Origin: Pseudomonadales bacterium
GTDB taxonomy: Bacteria > Pseudomonadota > Gammaproteobacteria > Pseudomonadales > Azotimanducaceae
Assembly (NCBI GenBank): GCA_016779585.1
Contig: JADHNI010000008.1
Coordinates: 1 to 62,245, forward strand
Direction: 5' to 3'
DNA length: 62,245 bases
Part shown: piece by piece, positions 8,505 through 17,009 of the stretch
How positions within the stretch are numbered: position 1 is the stretch's first letter
Layout: every line of letters starts with the position of its first letter
The notes under the pieces: model-generated
Told to the model about the DNA's origin: nothing
Database searches by the model: none
Seen by the model: the letters and a program-made list of their open reading frames with translations, nothing else
Program-made: the position numbers and the translations under genes

Positions 8505-9508
8505 GACAGCCGCCGCGGATTTCCCTCGCACGACTGCCCACTCCCCTTGAACCCATGGACCGGTTGTCTGCAGAACTGCAGAACGCAGGCATCGACACGC
8601 GTATCTGGATCAAGCGCGACGACCTGACCGACACCGTCGCCAGCGGTAACAAAATTCGCAAACTGGAGTTCAGCATTGGCCAGGCACTGGCTGATGGAGC
8701 CGACGTACTAGTCACCTGGGGCGGCGTGCAATCCAACCACTGCCGCGCCACCGCACAACTGGCCGCACGACTTGGCCTGAAATCGCATCTTGTGCTTCGG
8801 GGCCGTGAGCCGGATGAAGTCGACGGCAACCTGCTGATCGACAGGCTCGTTGGCGCTAACATCACTTTCGCAGCGCTACCTGAGTACCAGCGCATGGATG
8901 AGACCTATGGTGAGCTTCAGGATACTTATGCGAAACAGGGTCTGAGAACTTACCGCATTCCCGTGGGCGCATCTGACGAGGTCGGCCTCTGGGGATACAT
9001 CGCCGGCGCTGAGGAACTGAAAGCTGATTTCAGGTCCCAGGGCCTGCTACCTGATGCCATCGTATCTGCGACTGGCTCCGGCGGCACCCTGGCGGGGCTC
9101 ATCCTGGGTAACAATCTGCATAATCTCGGCACTGGCATCTACGCTTTCAATGTCTGTGACGATGAAGCCTACTTCCTGAACAAGATTTCCGAAGACATTG
9201 CCGCCTGGCAGGCGCGATACGATGCCAGCGTGCAACCCTCTGATGTACCCATCAACGTGGTCGACGGTTACGTTGGCCCGGGCTATGGCCGCGCCACACC
9301 GGAGGTTTTTGAGACCATCAACCGGGTGGCACAGCTGGAAGGAATTGTGCTCGATCCGGTTTATACTGGTAAGGCTTTCCACGGAATGTTGTCCGAGCTG
9401 GAACACGGTCGCTTCCGCGGCATGAAGAATGTTGTCTTTGTGCACACGGGCGGCATGCTGGGGCTGTTTCCCCAGAAACACGAACTATTTGCATCAGACG
9501 TTAAGTAA
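8501..9508 (+). CDS. D-cysteine desulfhydrase / ACC deaminase-family PLP enzyme
   Basis: Fold-type II PLP enzyme of 335 residues. Seen: RISLARLPTPLEPMDRLS at the N-terminus, the PLP-lysine region IKRDDLTDTVASGNKIRKLE, and GGVQSNHCRATAQLAARLG, which is diagnostic of the DcyD/ACC-deaminase group; a glycine-rich phosphate loop SATGSGGTLAG follows. By family, it would convert D-cysteine to pyruvate, sulfide and ammonia, or deaminate a related amino acid; sequence alone does not separate the activities. Overlaps the thioesterase stop by 4 bp. Confidence 0.88.
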   Translation: MRQPPRISLARLPTPLEPMDRLSAELQNAGIDTRIWIKRDDLTDTVASGNKIRKLEFSIGQALADGADVLVTWGGVQSNHCRATAQLAARLGLKSHLVLRGREPDEVDGNLLIDRLVGANITFAALPEYQRMDETYGELQDTYAKQGLRTYRIPVGASDEVGLWGYIAGAEELKADFRSQGLLPDAIVSATGSGGTLAGLILGNNLHNLGTGIYAFNVCDDEAYFLNKISEDIAAWQARYDASVQPSDVPINVVDGYVGPGYGRATPEVFETINRVAQLEGIVLDPVYTGKAFHGMLSELEHGRFRGMKNVVFVHTGGMLGLFPQKHELFASDVK

Positions 9509-9518
9509 GTTGGGATTC

Positions 9519-10211
9519 ATGCGGTACCTAAAGCCTTTCATGGCCATTCTCATGGTGACTCTGGTCGCCTCCTGTTCCTGGTGGCCGTTTGGCAGCCAAC
9601 GCACCGGTAATTGCCTCGATGATGGCACCTGCGAGGGCGCGAACCCTTTTGAGGAGCAACTGGTCGGCGGTACATGGTACTGCTATGGCGTGGCACGTGA
9701 TGAACCCTGGGACTGCAGCCAGGAAGAAGATCCGAACAAGGTCGTTGCCGTGAATGATGAGCCACCACCCGGTGCACCTGTGGCTGTAACGGATGACTTT
9801 CCCGATTTTGAGCTGCCGGAAAACGAGGCATCAGTCAGCCGTGCAGAGATGACGTTCAACGAGGATGAAATCACCAGCGGTACAAAAAGCCGTGAACCGG
9901 AACCTCCTGCACCGGCTGCTAATTTCCTCGATGCTTACAGCGATGATGCCTGGGCTATACAGCTGATCGCCCTGCAATCGCGCGATGAAGTTGAAAGTTT
10001 CGTCGCTGGTCACCAACTGTCAGACCCCAAATATGTGCAGATCGAAAGTGGTGGTGCCATCTGGTACGTACTGATTCTTGACGTGTTTGAAGATCGGGCC
10101 TCAGCGGACTCAGCCGCAGAAGCCTGGGAAACCGAGAACAACCCCTCTTCCAGACCCTGGGTTCGCCCGGTCCGCTCACTGAAGGCCGCCGCGCGCAGGG
10201 CGGACTCCTGA
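9519..10211 (+). CDS. SPOR domain-containing lipoprotein
   Basis: A 230-residue exported protein. The start at 9519 gives a clear lipoprotein signal (MAILMVTLVASC, Cys at residue 19). A cysteine-containing N-terminal region (GNCLDDGTCEG, TWYCYG, PWDCS) is followed by an acidic, proline-rich linker and a C-terminal SPOR fold from about residue 145 (WAIQLIALQSRDEVESFVAG ... WYVLILDVFEDRASADSAAE). SPOR domains bind denuded peptidoglycan at the septum, so an envelope role is likely. It lies 4 bp before selA; no functional link to selenium is evident. Confidence 0.85.
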   Translation: MRYLKPFMAILMVTLVASCSWWPFGSQRTGNCLDDGTCEGANPFEEQLVGGTWYCYGVARDEPWDCSQEEDPNKVVAVNDEPPPGAPVAVTDDFPDFELPENEASVSRAEMTFNEDEITSGTKSREPEPPAPAANFLDAYSDDAWAIQLIALQSRDEVESFVAGHQLSDPKYVQIESGGAIWYVLILDVFEDRASADSAAEAWETENNPSSRPWVRPVRSLKAAARRADS

Positions 10212-10215
10212 TCAC

Positions 10216-11640
10216 ATGTCCGGCAACCTGCTGCTGAAGGATATTCCTTCAGTCGACAAGCTCCTCGGCAGCGAGGAACTCGAACCCGTCGTGGATGCCC
10301 ATGGCCATACCCGCGTCAGGGAAACAATCCGCGAGCTGCTGGACCAGATCCGCAGCGATCTTCTCGATGGCAACAGCAGCGAGGTGCCTTCAATCCAGGC
10401 CCTCAGCGACGAAGTCAGTGAACGAATCACGCGCAAAAACCATGGCACATTGACCCAGGTAATCAACCTGACTGGCACCGTGCTGCATACCAACCTGGGC
10501 CGTGCGGTGTTACCAGGCAATGCACTGGATGCCATAGCTACCGTCGCTGGCGCCAACAGCAACCTCGAATTTGACCTGGCCAGCGGCAAGCGCGGCGACC
10601 GGGACACACACATTGAAGCTCTACTAGCTGAACTTACGGGCGCTGAAGCGGTAACCGTGGTGAACAACAACGCGGCTGCAGTACTGCTCAGCCTGAATAC
10701 ACTCGCGGCCGGCAAGGAAGTCTGCATCTCCCGCGGCGAGCTGGTAGAGATCGGCGGTTCCTTCCGGATCCCCGAGGTGATGGAAAAGAGCAACTGTCGG
10801 TTAAGGGAAGTCGGGGCAACCAATCGGACACACCTGAAAGACTACCGCAACGCGATCACCGACCAGACAGGGCTGCTGCTGAAGGTACACACCAGCAATT
10901 ACGAGATTCGCGGCTTCACCCAGGAAGTCAGTTACCGGGAAGTTTCTGAACTTGCCGGTGAAACTGGCCTGCCATTCATGGCGGATCTCGGTAGCGGCAC
11001 CCTCGTCGACCTGGAACAGTATGGCCTGGAACATGAACCCACCGTGCAGGAAGTGCTGGCGGCAGGTGCAGACATCGTGACATTTTCCGGCGACAAGTTG
11101 CTTGGTGGGCCGCAGGCGGGAATCATTGCCGGCAAAAAAGTCTACGTGGATGCCATCAAGAAAAACCCGTTGAAACGTGCACTCCGGGTCGACAAGATGA
11201 CCATCACCGCACTGACCGAAGTATTGAAGCTTTATCTGGAACCGGAAACCCTGGCAGAGCGACTGCCGACCCTGCGGCACCTGTCACGACCGGCGGGCGA
11301 CATAGAAACGATTGCCAGGCAGGTTGAGCCGCATCTCACGAAATTCTTCAAGGATGTGGCCAGCATCGACGTGGTTGATACCCACAGCCAGATTGGCAGT
11401 GGCGCCCTGCCCCTGGACCAGATTCCCAGTTTCGCCATTGCCATCACCCCGGTTGCTAACAGTGATGCCGCACTTCAGGCCATCAGTAAAGCCTTCCGCG
11501 AGCTCCCGATACCGGTCATTGGCAGGCTTTCAGACGGCCAGATGATGCTGGATTGCCGCACACTGGACGATCCAGGCGAGTTCATCCGGCAACTGGAACA
11601 GCTTCAGCAGGACCATCTGGCCCTGCACCCGGATCACTGA
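10216..11640 (+). CDS. selA: L-seryl-tRNA(Sec) selenium transferase SelA
   Basis: PLP-dependent enzyme that converts Ser-tRNA(Sec) to Sec-tRNA(Sec) with selenophosphate. The 474 residues have the N-terminal RPSVDKLL-like region (IPSVDKLLGSEELEPVVDAHG), INLTGTVLHTNLGRAVL, NNNAAAVLLSLNTLAAGKEV, and the PLP-lysine motif FSGDKLLGGPQAGII. Full length for the bacterial family. selB starts 7 bp after its stop, so the two form an operon, and tRNA-Sec and two selenoprotein genes are also in this window. selD is not seen here. Confidence 0.97.
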   Translation: MSGNLLLKDIPSVDKLLGSEELEPVVDAHGHTRVRETIRELLDQIRSDLLDGNSSEVPSIQALSDEVSERITRKNHGTLTQVINLTGTVLHTNLGRAVLPGNALDAIATVAGANSNLEFDLASGKRGDRDTHIEALLAELTGAEAVTVVNNNAAAVLLSLNTLAAGKEVCISRGELVEIGGSFRIPEVMEKSNCRLREVGATNRTHLKDYRNAITDQTGLLLKVHTSNYEIRGFTQEVSYREVSELAGETGLPFMADLGSGTLVDLEQYGLEHEPTVQEVLAAGADIVTFSGDKLLGGPQAGIIAGKKVYVDAIKKNPLKRALRVDKMTITALTEVLKLYLEPETLAERLPTLRHLSRPAGDIETIARQVEPHLTKFFKDVASIDVVDTHSQIGSGALPLDQIPSFAIAITPVANSDAALQAISKAFRELPIPVIGRLSDGQMMLDCRTLDDPGEFIRQLEQLQQDHLALHPDH

Positions 11641-11647
11641 GCGACAC

Positions 11648-13528
11648 ATGATCATCGCTACTGCAGGTCATGTTGACCACGGCAAGACCTCGCTCGTAAA
11701 TGCATTGACCGGCGTCGATACCGATCGTCTCGAAGAAGAAAAACAGCGTGGCCTGACCATTGATCTTGGTTTTGCATATACAGACGCTGAATCCGGTGGG
11801 CGATTGGGTTTCGTTGACGTGCCGGGGCACACCAGGTTCATCAGCAACATGCTGGCGGGCGTTTCCGCAATTGACTGTGCACTGCTGGTCATCGCTGCAG
11901 ACGACGGCGTTATGCCGCAAACAAAAGAACACCTGGAAATCCTGAACCTGCTCGGCATCCACCAGGGCCTCATCGCGCTGACCAAGATTGACCGGGTTGA
12001 ACCGGCACGTGTCGAAGAGGTCAGCGAACAGATCCAGAAGGCCACTGCAAACACCTTTCTCGAAGAAGCTGAGATATTCCCGGTGTCATCAGAAACCGGT
12101 GACGGCATCGACACGCTCCGGGTTGCGCTCGAAGTCACGGCAGAAGAAATTTCCACTCGAAGCCAGGATGGCCTGTTCCGCCTCGCCATTGATCGCCGTT
12201 TCTCGGTAAAAGGTTCCGGCATTGTGGTGACAGGTAGTGTATTTGCCGGCAGAGTCGCCACCGGCGACGAGGTATTCCTGATGCCACAGGGTATCCCGGT
12301 TCGCGTCCGGTCACTGCACACCCAGAACCAGGCGGCAGAGTCTGCGGCTTCCGGTGATCGCTGCGCCGTGAACATCACCAGCAATGAGGTTGAGCTGGAA
12401 GATATCCATCGTGGCAACTGGCTGACAAAAAACCCCGGCGAAGCGACTGACCGGGTGGACATTGAACTCAGGCTCAATGCTGACGAAACACGCGCCCTCT
12501 CCCACTGGACGCCCGTCCATATTCATACCGCCGCCAATCACATGACGGGACGGGTTGCCTTGCTCGAGACTGGCAAAATTGAACCGAGCGCCACCGGCCT
12601 CGCGCAACTTGTTTTCGAACCACCAGTTAACCTCTGTTTCGGTGACCGCGTCATCCTGAGGGACCAGGCGGCGACGCGAACCATCGGTGGCGGTGTTGTG
12701 ATCACCACAGATTCCCCGAGGCGCGGTCGAGCGCGACCGGAACGGGTGACTTACCTTGCGGGTATAAATGCTGCGGACAGATTGCGGGCCCTTGGACATC
12801 ACCTGGAACATGCCGACAGCGGCGTGACCCGGCAATCGCTGCTGAACACCTACAACATGACCGAAGAAGAACTGGACACAGCTCTCGAAGACATGCTGTG
12901 CGTCACTCTGGGCGACGCACTTCTCATCACACAGGCCAACCTCGATGCGGCACGCAGGCAACTGGTCGAGAAAGCAGAGTATTGGCACGAGTCAAACCCG
13001 GGCAAATCCGGACTCCCCAAGAGCCAGATGCAAAAGCTCGTTCGCAACTGGCCAGGTCAGCTGCTGGATGCGGTTATCACAGATCTCCTGTCTGGCGGTG
13101 AACTGGAACAGAACGGTAACCAGCTGAACCTCAAGGGTTTTGGCGTTCAACTCAGCAGCAAGGAACAGAAAATCTGGGCCGATGCCGAGCCGCTCCTGGC
13201 GTCTGACATTACAAGGCCGCCAGTACTGCACGATCTCGCGAAGTCATTAAACATCGAACCCAAGCCCCTGGAGAAAGTCCTGATCCAGATAGTAAAGACA
13301 GGCCAACTGGTGCGCCCGGTGAAAAATCGCTTTTTCCTGGTGGATGGCATTGATGAACTCAAGGCCGCGCTGGCAAAGGCAAACCCCGGCGCAGAGACCT
13401 TCACGGTGCAGCACTACCGGGACGCGACCGGCATCGGCCGCAACCTGTGTATCGAAATCCTGGAATATTTTGACCGCCAGGGCATCACACGGCGGGTGGG
13501 TGACGAGCGACAGATCGTCAATCGCTAG
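11648..13528 (+). CDS. selB: Selenocysteine-specific elongation factor SelB
   Basis: GTPase that carries Sec-tRNA(Sec) to UGA codons followed by a SECIS hairpin. The 626 residues begin with the EF-Tu-like G domain (GHVDHGKTSLVNALTGVDTD, DVPGHTRFI, TKIDRV), then two beta-barrel domains and a C-terminal half made of winged-helix repeats that bind SECIS RNA (for example the segment near residues 530-620 ending in EYFDRQGITRRVGDERQIV). Normal length and complete motifs. The stop overlaps the end of the convergent small membrane protein gene by 4 bp. Confidence 0.97.
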   Translation: MIIATAGHVDHGKTSLVNALTGVDTDRLEEEKQRGLTIDLGFAYTDAESGGRLGFVDVPGHTRFISNMLAGVSAIDCALLVIAADDGVMPQTKEHLEILNLLGIHQGLIALTKIDRVEPARVEEVSEQIQKATANTFLEEAEIFPVSSETGDGIDTLRVALEVTAEEISTRSQDGLFRLAIDRRFSVKGSGIVVTGSVFAGRVATGDEVFLMPQGIPVRVRSLHTQNQAAESAASGDRCAVNITSNEVELEDIHRGNWLTKNPGEATDRVDIELRLNADETRALSHWTPVHIHTAANHMTGRVALLETGKIEPSATGLAQLVFEPPVNLCFGDRVILRDQAATRTIGGGVVITTDSPRRGRARPERVTYLAGINAADRLRALGHHLEHADSGVTRQSLLNTYNMTEEELDTALEDMLCVTLGDALLITQANLDAARRQLVEKAEYWHESNPGKSGLPKSQMQKLVRNWPGQLLDAVITDLLSGGELEQNGNQLNLKGFGVQLSSKEQKIWADAEPLLASDITRPPVLHDLAKSLNIEPKPLEKVLIQIVKTGQLVRPVKNRFFLVDGIDELKAALAKANPGAETFTVQHYRDATGIGRNLCIEILEYFDRQGITRRVGDERQIVNR

Positions 13529-13695
13529 TCGTGCGGCTTGCCGAGACTTGCTGCAATGGTGGTACCCAGTAGCTGGAAGACCATGAAGGCGCTCGCCACC
13601 AGGCAGAAACGGTTAAGCGCTCCTGAAACGTCAAAGTAATGCACACACCAGATACCCACAAGAAGGCCGATCAGCATGCCTGCAAGTGCACCCAT
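13525..13695 (-). CDS. Small two-helix membrane protein
   Basis: A 56-residue reading frame starting at the ATG complement of 13693-13695. It is dominated by two hydrophobic segments, MGALAGMLIGLLVGIWCVHYF and FCLVASAFMVFQLLGTTIAA, separated by a short polar turn. I do not recognise the family. It fills the gap between selB and the seleno-peroxiredoxin, divergent from the latter with 38 bp between starts. The membrane-protein composition argues for a real gene, but it could be chance. Confidence 0.45.
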   Translation of the reverse strand: MGALAGMLIGLLVGIWCVHYFDVSGALNRFCLVASAFMVFQLLGTTIAASLGKPHD

Positions 13696-13733
13696 TATTG
13701 GTAAACTTGACGTGTTCACAGGGAAATTCTGAC

Positions 13734-14249
13734 ATGAAACGACTTCTCTTACTGCTGTTTTTGACCCTGCCGCTCTCGACGCTGTCACTCGCGAGCAAGG
13801 CAGAACTGAAGCCTGGTGATGCCGCGCCTGCGTTCATCATGCAGGGCTCCGATGGGGAGACCTACACGCTGGAAAAGCTCAAGGGCAAACCGTTTGTGAT
13901 TGCCTTCTTCCCCAAAGTTTTTACCGGCGGCTGAACGCTGGAATGCAAGTCGCTGCGTGACAGTGGCTCAGTCCTAAAAAACTTCGACGTTAACTATTTC
14001 ATGGCGAGCACGGACAGCCTGGAAGACGTGACGGCGTTTGCCGAGAAAAACGATGCCAACTTTCCCGTACTGTCTGACAACGGCAAGAACGCCTCGAAGG
14101 CTTTCGGCGTGCTGAGCGCCATGGGTTTCGCCAAGCGCTGGACTTTCTACGTGGATGCTGACGGCAACATCATCGAGATCGACAAGTCGGTCAACCCGAG
14201 AAGCGCGGGACCTGACCTCGCCGCGAATTTGGAACGTCTTGGTTTATAA
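13734..14249 (+). CDS. Selenocysteine-containing periplasmic peroxiredoxin (TGA read as Sec at residue 67)
   Basis: Peroxidase of the AhpC/TSA superfamily. The ATG at 13734 gives a signal peptide (MKRLLLLLFLTLPLSTLSLA), so the enzyme is probably periplasmic. The thioredoxin-fold start LKPGDAAPAFIMQGSDGE and FVIAFFPKVFTGG lead to an in-frame TGA at 13932-13934 exactly where the peroxidatic cysteine of the family (T-P-G-C-T) should be; reading continues as TLECKSLRDSG to a TAA at 14247-14249. Read this way it is 171 residues, with U67 and a possible resolving C71. selA and selB lie directly upstream and a SECIS-like hairpin follows the TGA. A pseudogene is the alternative but is unlikely given these facts. 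Standard gene callers will truncate it. Confidence 0.9.
13948..13968 (+). promoter_or_regulatory. Candidate bacterial SECIS hairpin for the seleno-peroxiredoxin
   Basis: An 8-bp stem, AGTCGCTG paired with CAGTGGCT (two G-U pairs), closes a 5-base loop CGTGA at 13956-13960, placing the loop 22-26 nt after the TGA codon. Position and a G/U-containing apical loop fit what SelB recognises in bacterial mRNAs. It lies inside the coding sequence, as expected. Pairing was done by eye, not by folding software. Confidence 0.5.
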
Positions 14250-15065
14250 CCCGCCGGAACAGGTCAGTACCTCGCCCGTCACAAAATCCGACTCGGGAAT
14301 ACAGAACAGGTAAACCGCGCCAGCGCCGTCCCGGGGCTGGCCGGTGCGTCCAAGCGGCGATGTTGCCTCCAGCCCATCAACCTGTGCCTCGCTGAGCCCG
14401 ACTTTATGTGACCGGCCATCCACCTCGATGGTGGGCGGCTCATCCTCGTATCTCTGGGTAAGGCGGGTTTCAATCGGTCCAAACGCCACACAGTTCACCG
14501 TGACGTTGTAACGCCCCCACTCCTTCGCGAGTGTTTTGGTCACACCGATCACACCCGCTTTCCCCGCACTGTAGGCGATCTGTGTCGCGCTGCCCTGTGT
14601 GCCGGATACTGACGAAATGTTCACCACCTTGCGGCAGCGGCTGGTGCCCGCTTCGGCTTCTTCCCTGGCGGTTTTCCTCAACCATGGCGCCCAGGCACGC
14701 AGGATGCGAAACGGTGCGGTGATGTGAACATCCAGCATGGCCTGGAATTGCTCATCTGAATGGTTATGCATGGCGCCATTCCATATATAACCGGCGTTGT
14801 TAACGATGATGTCGATTCCGCCAAATACTGCGAGCGCACCATCGATCAGCTGCCCGGGGAACTCCGGGTCAGTGACGCTGCCGGCGATGGCGATGGCTTC
14901 ACCACCGGCTTCACGAATGGCCGCGGCCGTCCTGTCAGCCACCTCTGCATCAAGGTCATTCACGACAACCCTCGCCCCGTCAGCTGCCAGCATTTTCGCA
15001 GTAGCTTCACCGACACCACGGCCGGCCCCCGTCACAATCGCAATCCGATCATTGAGTTTTCCCAT
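14244..15065 (-). CDS. SDR-family NAD(P)-dependent oxidoreductase
   Basis: Classical short-chain dehydrogenase of 273 residues: cofactor motif TGAGRGVGEATA near residues 12-23, NNAGYIWNGAM, the catalytic Ser in NISSVSGTQGS and Y-x3-K in AYSAGKAG. It has FabG-like architecture with an insertion around residues 205-230 (RYEDEPPTIEVDGRSHKVG) common in acyl-CoA or hydroxy-acid SDRs. Substrate unknown. Its 3' end overlaps the convergent peroxiredoxin stop by 6 bp, and it follows ispA on the same strand after 12 bp, possibly cotranscribed. Confidence 0.88.
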   Translation of the reverse strand: MGKLNDRIAIVTGAGRGVGEATAKMLAADGARVVVNDLDAEVADRTAAAIREAGGEAIAIAGSVTDPEFPGQLIDGALAVFGGIDIIVNNAGYIWNGAMHNHSDEQFQAMLDVHITAPFRILRAWAPWLRKTAREEAEAGTSRCRKVVNISSVSGTQGSATQIAYSAGKAGVIGVTKTLAKEWGRYNVTVNCVAFGPIETRLTQRYEDEPPTIEVDGRSHKVGLSEAQVDGLEATSPLGRTGQPRDGAGAVYLFCIPESDFVTGEVLTCSGGL

Positions 15066-15077
15066 GGACGTTCCTGT

Positions 15078-15989
15078 TCAGTAACTACGGTTGATGATGT
15101 AGTCAGCAATCCAGCGCAGCCCCTCGGCATTCTGGCCCTGCGCCTCGAGACTATCCAGCTGGGCACTGGCAGCGGCCAGTTCCTGGTGCATGACATTCCG
15201 GGCCCCATCAAGGCCGAGCAGGCTGACGAACGTGGATTTGTTGTTGTCGGTATCAGAACCCTGGGGTTTGCCCAACTCCTCGGTGGTCCCTTCCACATCC
15301 AGGATGTCGTCGCGAATCTGGAATGCGAGGCCAATGTGATGACCAAATCCGTTCAGGCATTTACTGAACCGTGGCTCACCTGCCGTTGCAACCATATTGA
15401 TACTGGCTTCAATCAGGGCGCCACTTTTCTGACGGTGCATGCCCTGCAGTTCATCAAAGCTGAGTTCCCGGGTTTCACCTTCCAGGTCAATGGCCTGGCC
15501 GTTGATCATGCCCTGGGCACCGCCCGCGCGAGCGAGCTGTGAGACCCACCGTATCCTGAGCGCCGGGTCAGTTTCACCTTCACTCAGCATCTCAAAGGCA
15601 TAGGTCAATAAGGCATCACCCACCAGGATGGCCGTCGCCTCATCAAACTTCCTGTGCACCGTCGGCTGGCCGCGGCGCAGGTCATCATCATCCATAGCCG
15701 GGAGATCGTCATGAACCAGAGAATAGATATGCAGCAGTTCAATCGCCGCTGCCGGCCGGTCAGCCATTTCCGGCGCCAGTGACAGGGCTTCAGCGGCGGC
15801 AAAAGCCAGAAGGGCTCGAATCCGCTTGCCGCTGGAGGACGCGGCATAGCGCACCGCTGCCTCCAGCTTTTCGCTGCGGTCAGTGCCTGACCCAAATCGA
15901 TCATCCAGGAATTCTGAAATGACGCGCTCGACACGCTCACGATAGGCATCCACGCGCTGGTTGAACTGTGCTTGTTCCATGGCACCCAT
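15078..15989 (-). CDS. ispA: Polyprenyl synthetase, farnesyl-diphosphate synthase-like (IspA)
   Basis: Prenyltransferase condensing IPP with allylic diphosphates, probably giving FPP (or GGPP). The 303 residues contain the first aspartate-rich motif in HDDLPAMDDDDLRRGQP, the second in FQIRDDILDVEG, and SGKRIRALL near the N-terminus. Start could be either the ATG at 15989 or the one at 15980. It is divergent from the mevalonate operon, only 50 bp away, so precursor supply and chain elongation are physically linked. Confidence 0.92.
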   Translation of the reverse strand: MGAMEQAQFNQRVDAYRERVERVISEFLDDRFGSGTDRSEKLEAAVRYAASSSGKRIRALLAFAAAEALSLAPEMADRPAAAIELLHIYSLVHDDLPAMDDDDLRRGQPTVHRKFDEATAILVGDALLTYAFEMLSEGETDPALRIRWVSQLARAGGAQGMINGQAIDLEGETRELSFDELQGMHRQKSGALIEASINMVATAGEPRFSKCLNGFGHHIGLAFQIRDDILDVEGTTEELGKPQGSDTDNNKSTFVSLLGLDGARNVMHQELAAASAQLDSLEAQGQNAEGLRWIADYIINRSY

Positions 15990-16039
15990 GCTAACTTAAT
16001 TGGTGTATCCTTGCCGCCGCTCGCGATAACCTCAAACGT

Positions 16040-16987
16040 ATGTCTGATACATCTGTCACCGTCAGCGCTGCTGCCAATATTGCCCTGATCAAGTACTGGG
16101 GCAAATCAGGAGAGGCTGGCAACCAACCCGCCACTGCCTCGCTGTCGATCGGTCTTGAACACCTGCGTACAACAACCTCTGTCACGCTCTCCGGGCAGGA
16201 CAGTATTGAAGGCCTCGACGACAAGGCAACTTCGCGACTTGCCGGTTTTGTTGATGACTTCCGCGATCAATTCAATATCAGGCAACCGGTCTCAATCACC
16301 ACCGAAAACAATTTCCCGACAGCCAGCGGTCTCGCGTCGAGCGCTTCCGGATTCGCTGCCGTCACCCTGGCATTGACGCACCTGTTGCAGCCGGACCTGG
16401 ATGATCGGGGGAAATCCCGGATTGCACGCCGGGGTTCAGGCTCTGCTGCAAGATCCATATTCGGCGGTTATGTGCAGGTGGTTCTCTCCGACGACAGTTA
16501 CGCAGAACCCATCATGCCCGCATCAAAGTGGCCACTGGACGTGCTGGTCGCCGTAACCCAGGAAGACAGCAAATCCATGGGTTCGTCCGAAGCCATGCAG
16601 CTCACGGCGGCCACGTCGCCGGTTTACGACAACTGGGTAGCGAGCCACGCGGCCGACATGGAAATCGCACGCGTCGCCATTCGTGACCGTGACTTCTTAA
16701 GACTCGCAGAGGTCAGTGAGCACAATTGCCTCAAGATGCACGGCACGATGATGACTTCCAGGCCGCCAGTGCTGTACTGGAAGCCAGCGACCATCGCGAT
16801 CATTCACCTGGCGCAGCAGCTGCGTGCTGGGGGCACCCGGGTTTTCTTCACCATCGACGCCGGCGCCCAGGTAAAACTCATCTGCGAACCGAACGATACC
16901 CAGACGGTTATTCGTGCGCTGGAGTCAGTGGAAGGCATCAGCCGCCTGATAGAAACTCGCGTTGGCGGCGATCCGATCATTCAATGA
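16040..16987 (+). CDS. mvaD: Diphosphomevalonate decarboxylase
   Basis: GHMP-family enzyme making isopentenyl diphosphate from mevalonate diphosphate with ATP. The 315 residues show the diagnostic AAANIALIKYWGK, NFPTASGLASSASGFAAV, RRGSGSAARSIFGGYV and the catalytic-Asp region FFTIDAGAQVKL. Full length. First gene of a plus-strand mevalonate operon; the next gene begins 22 bp after its stop. The pathway is uncommon in gammaproteobacteria, most of which use the DXP route. Confidence 0.95.
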   Translation: MSDTSVTVSAAANIALIKYWGKSGEAGNQPATASLSIGLEHLRTTTSVTLSGQDSIEGLDDKATSRLAGFVDDFRDQFNIRQPVSITTENNFPTASGLASSASGFAAVTLALTHLLQPDLDDRGKSRIARRGSGSAARSIFGGYVQVVLSDDSYAEPIMPASKWPLDVLVAVTQEDSKSMGSSEAMQLTAATSPVYDNWVASHAADMEIARVAIRDRDFLRLAEVSEHNCLKMHGTMMTSRPPVLYWKPATIAIIHLAQQLRAGGTRVFFTIDAGAQVKLICEPNDTQTVIRALESVEGISRLIETRVGGDPIIQ

Positions 16988-17009
16988 GCACCGGAACGGG
17001 GGTCGCGTC

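Noticed and set aside
11668-12477. 269-codon open frame antisense to selB
   Set aside because: Composition mirrors the complement of the GTPase domain, there is no family similarity, and selB is certain on the other strand.
14760-15542. 260-codon plus-strand frame over the SDR and ispA genes
   Set aside because: It runs antisense across two well-recognised genes and shows no domain; a shadow frame in GC-rich coding.
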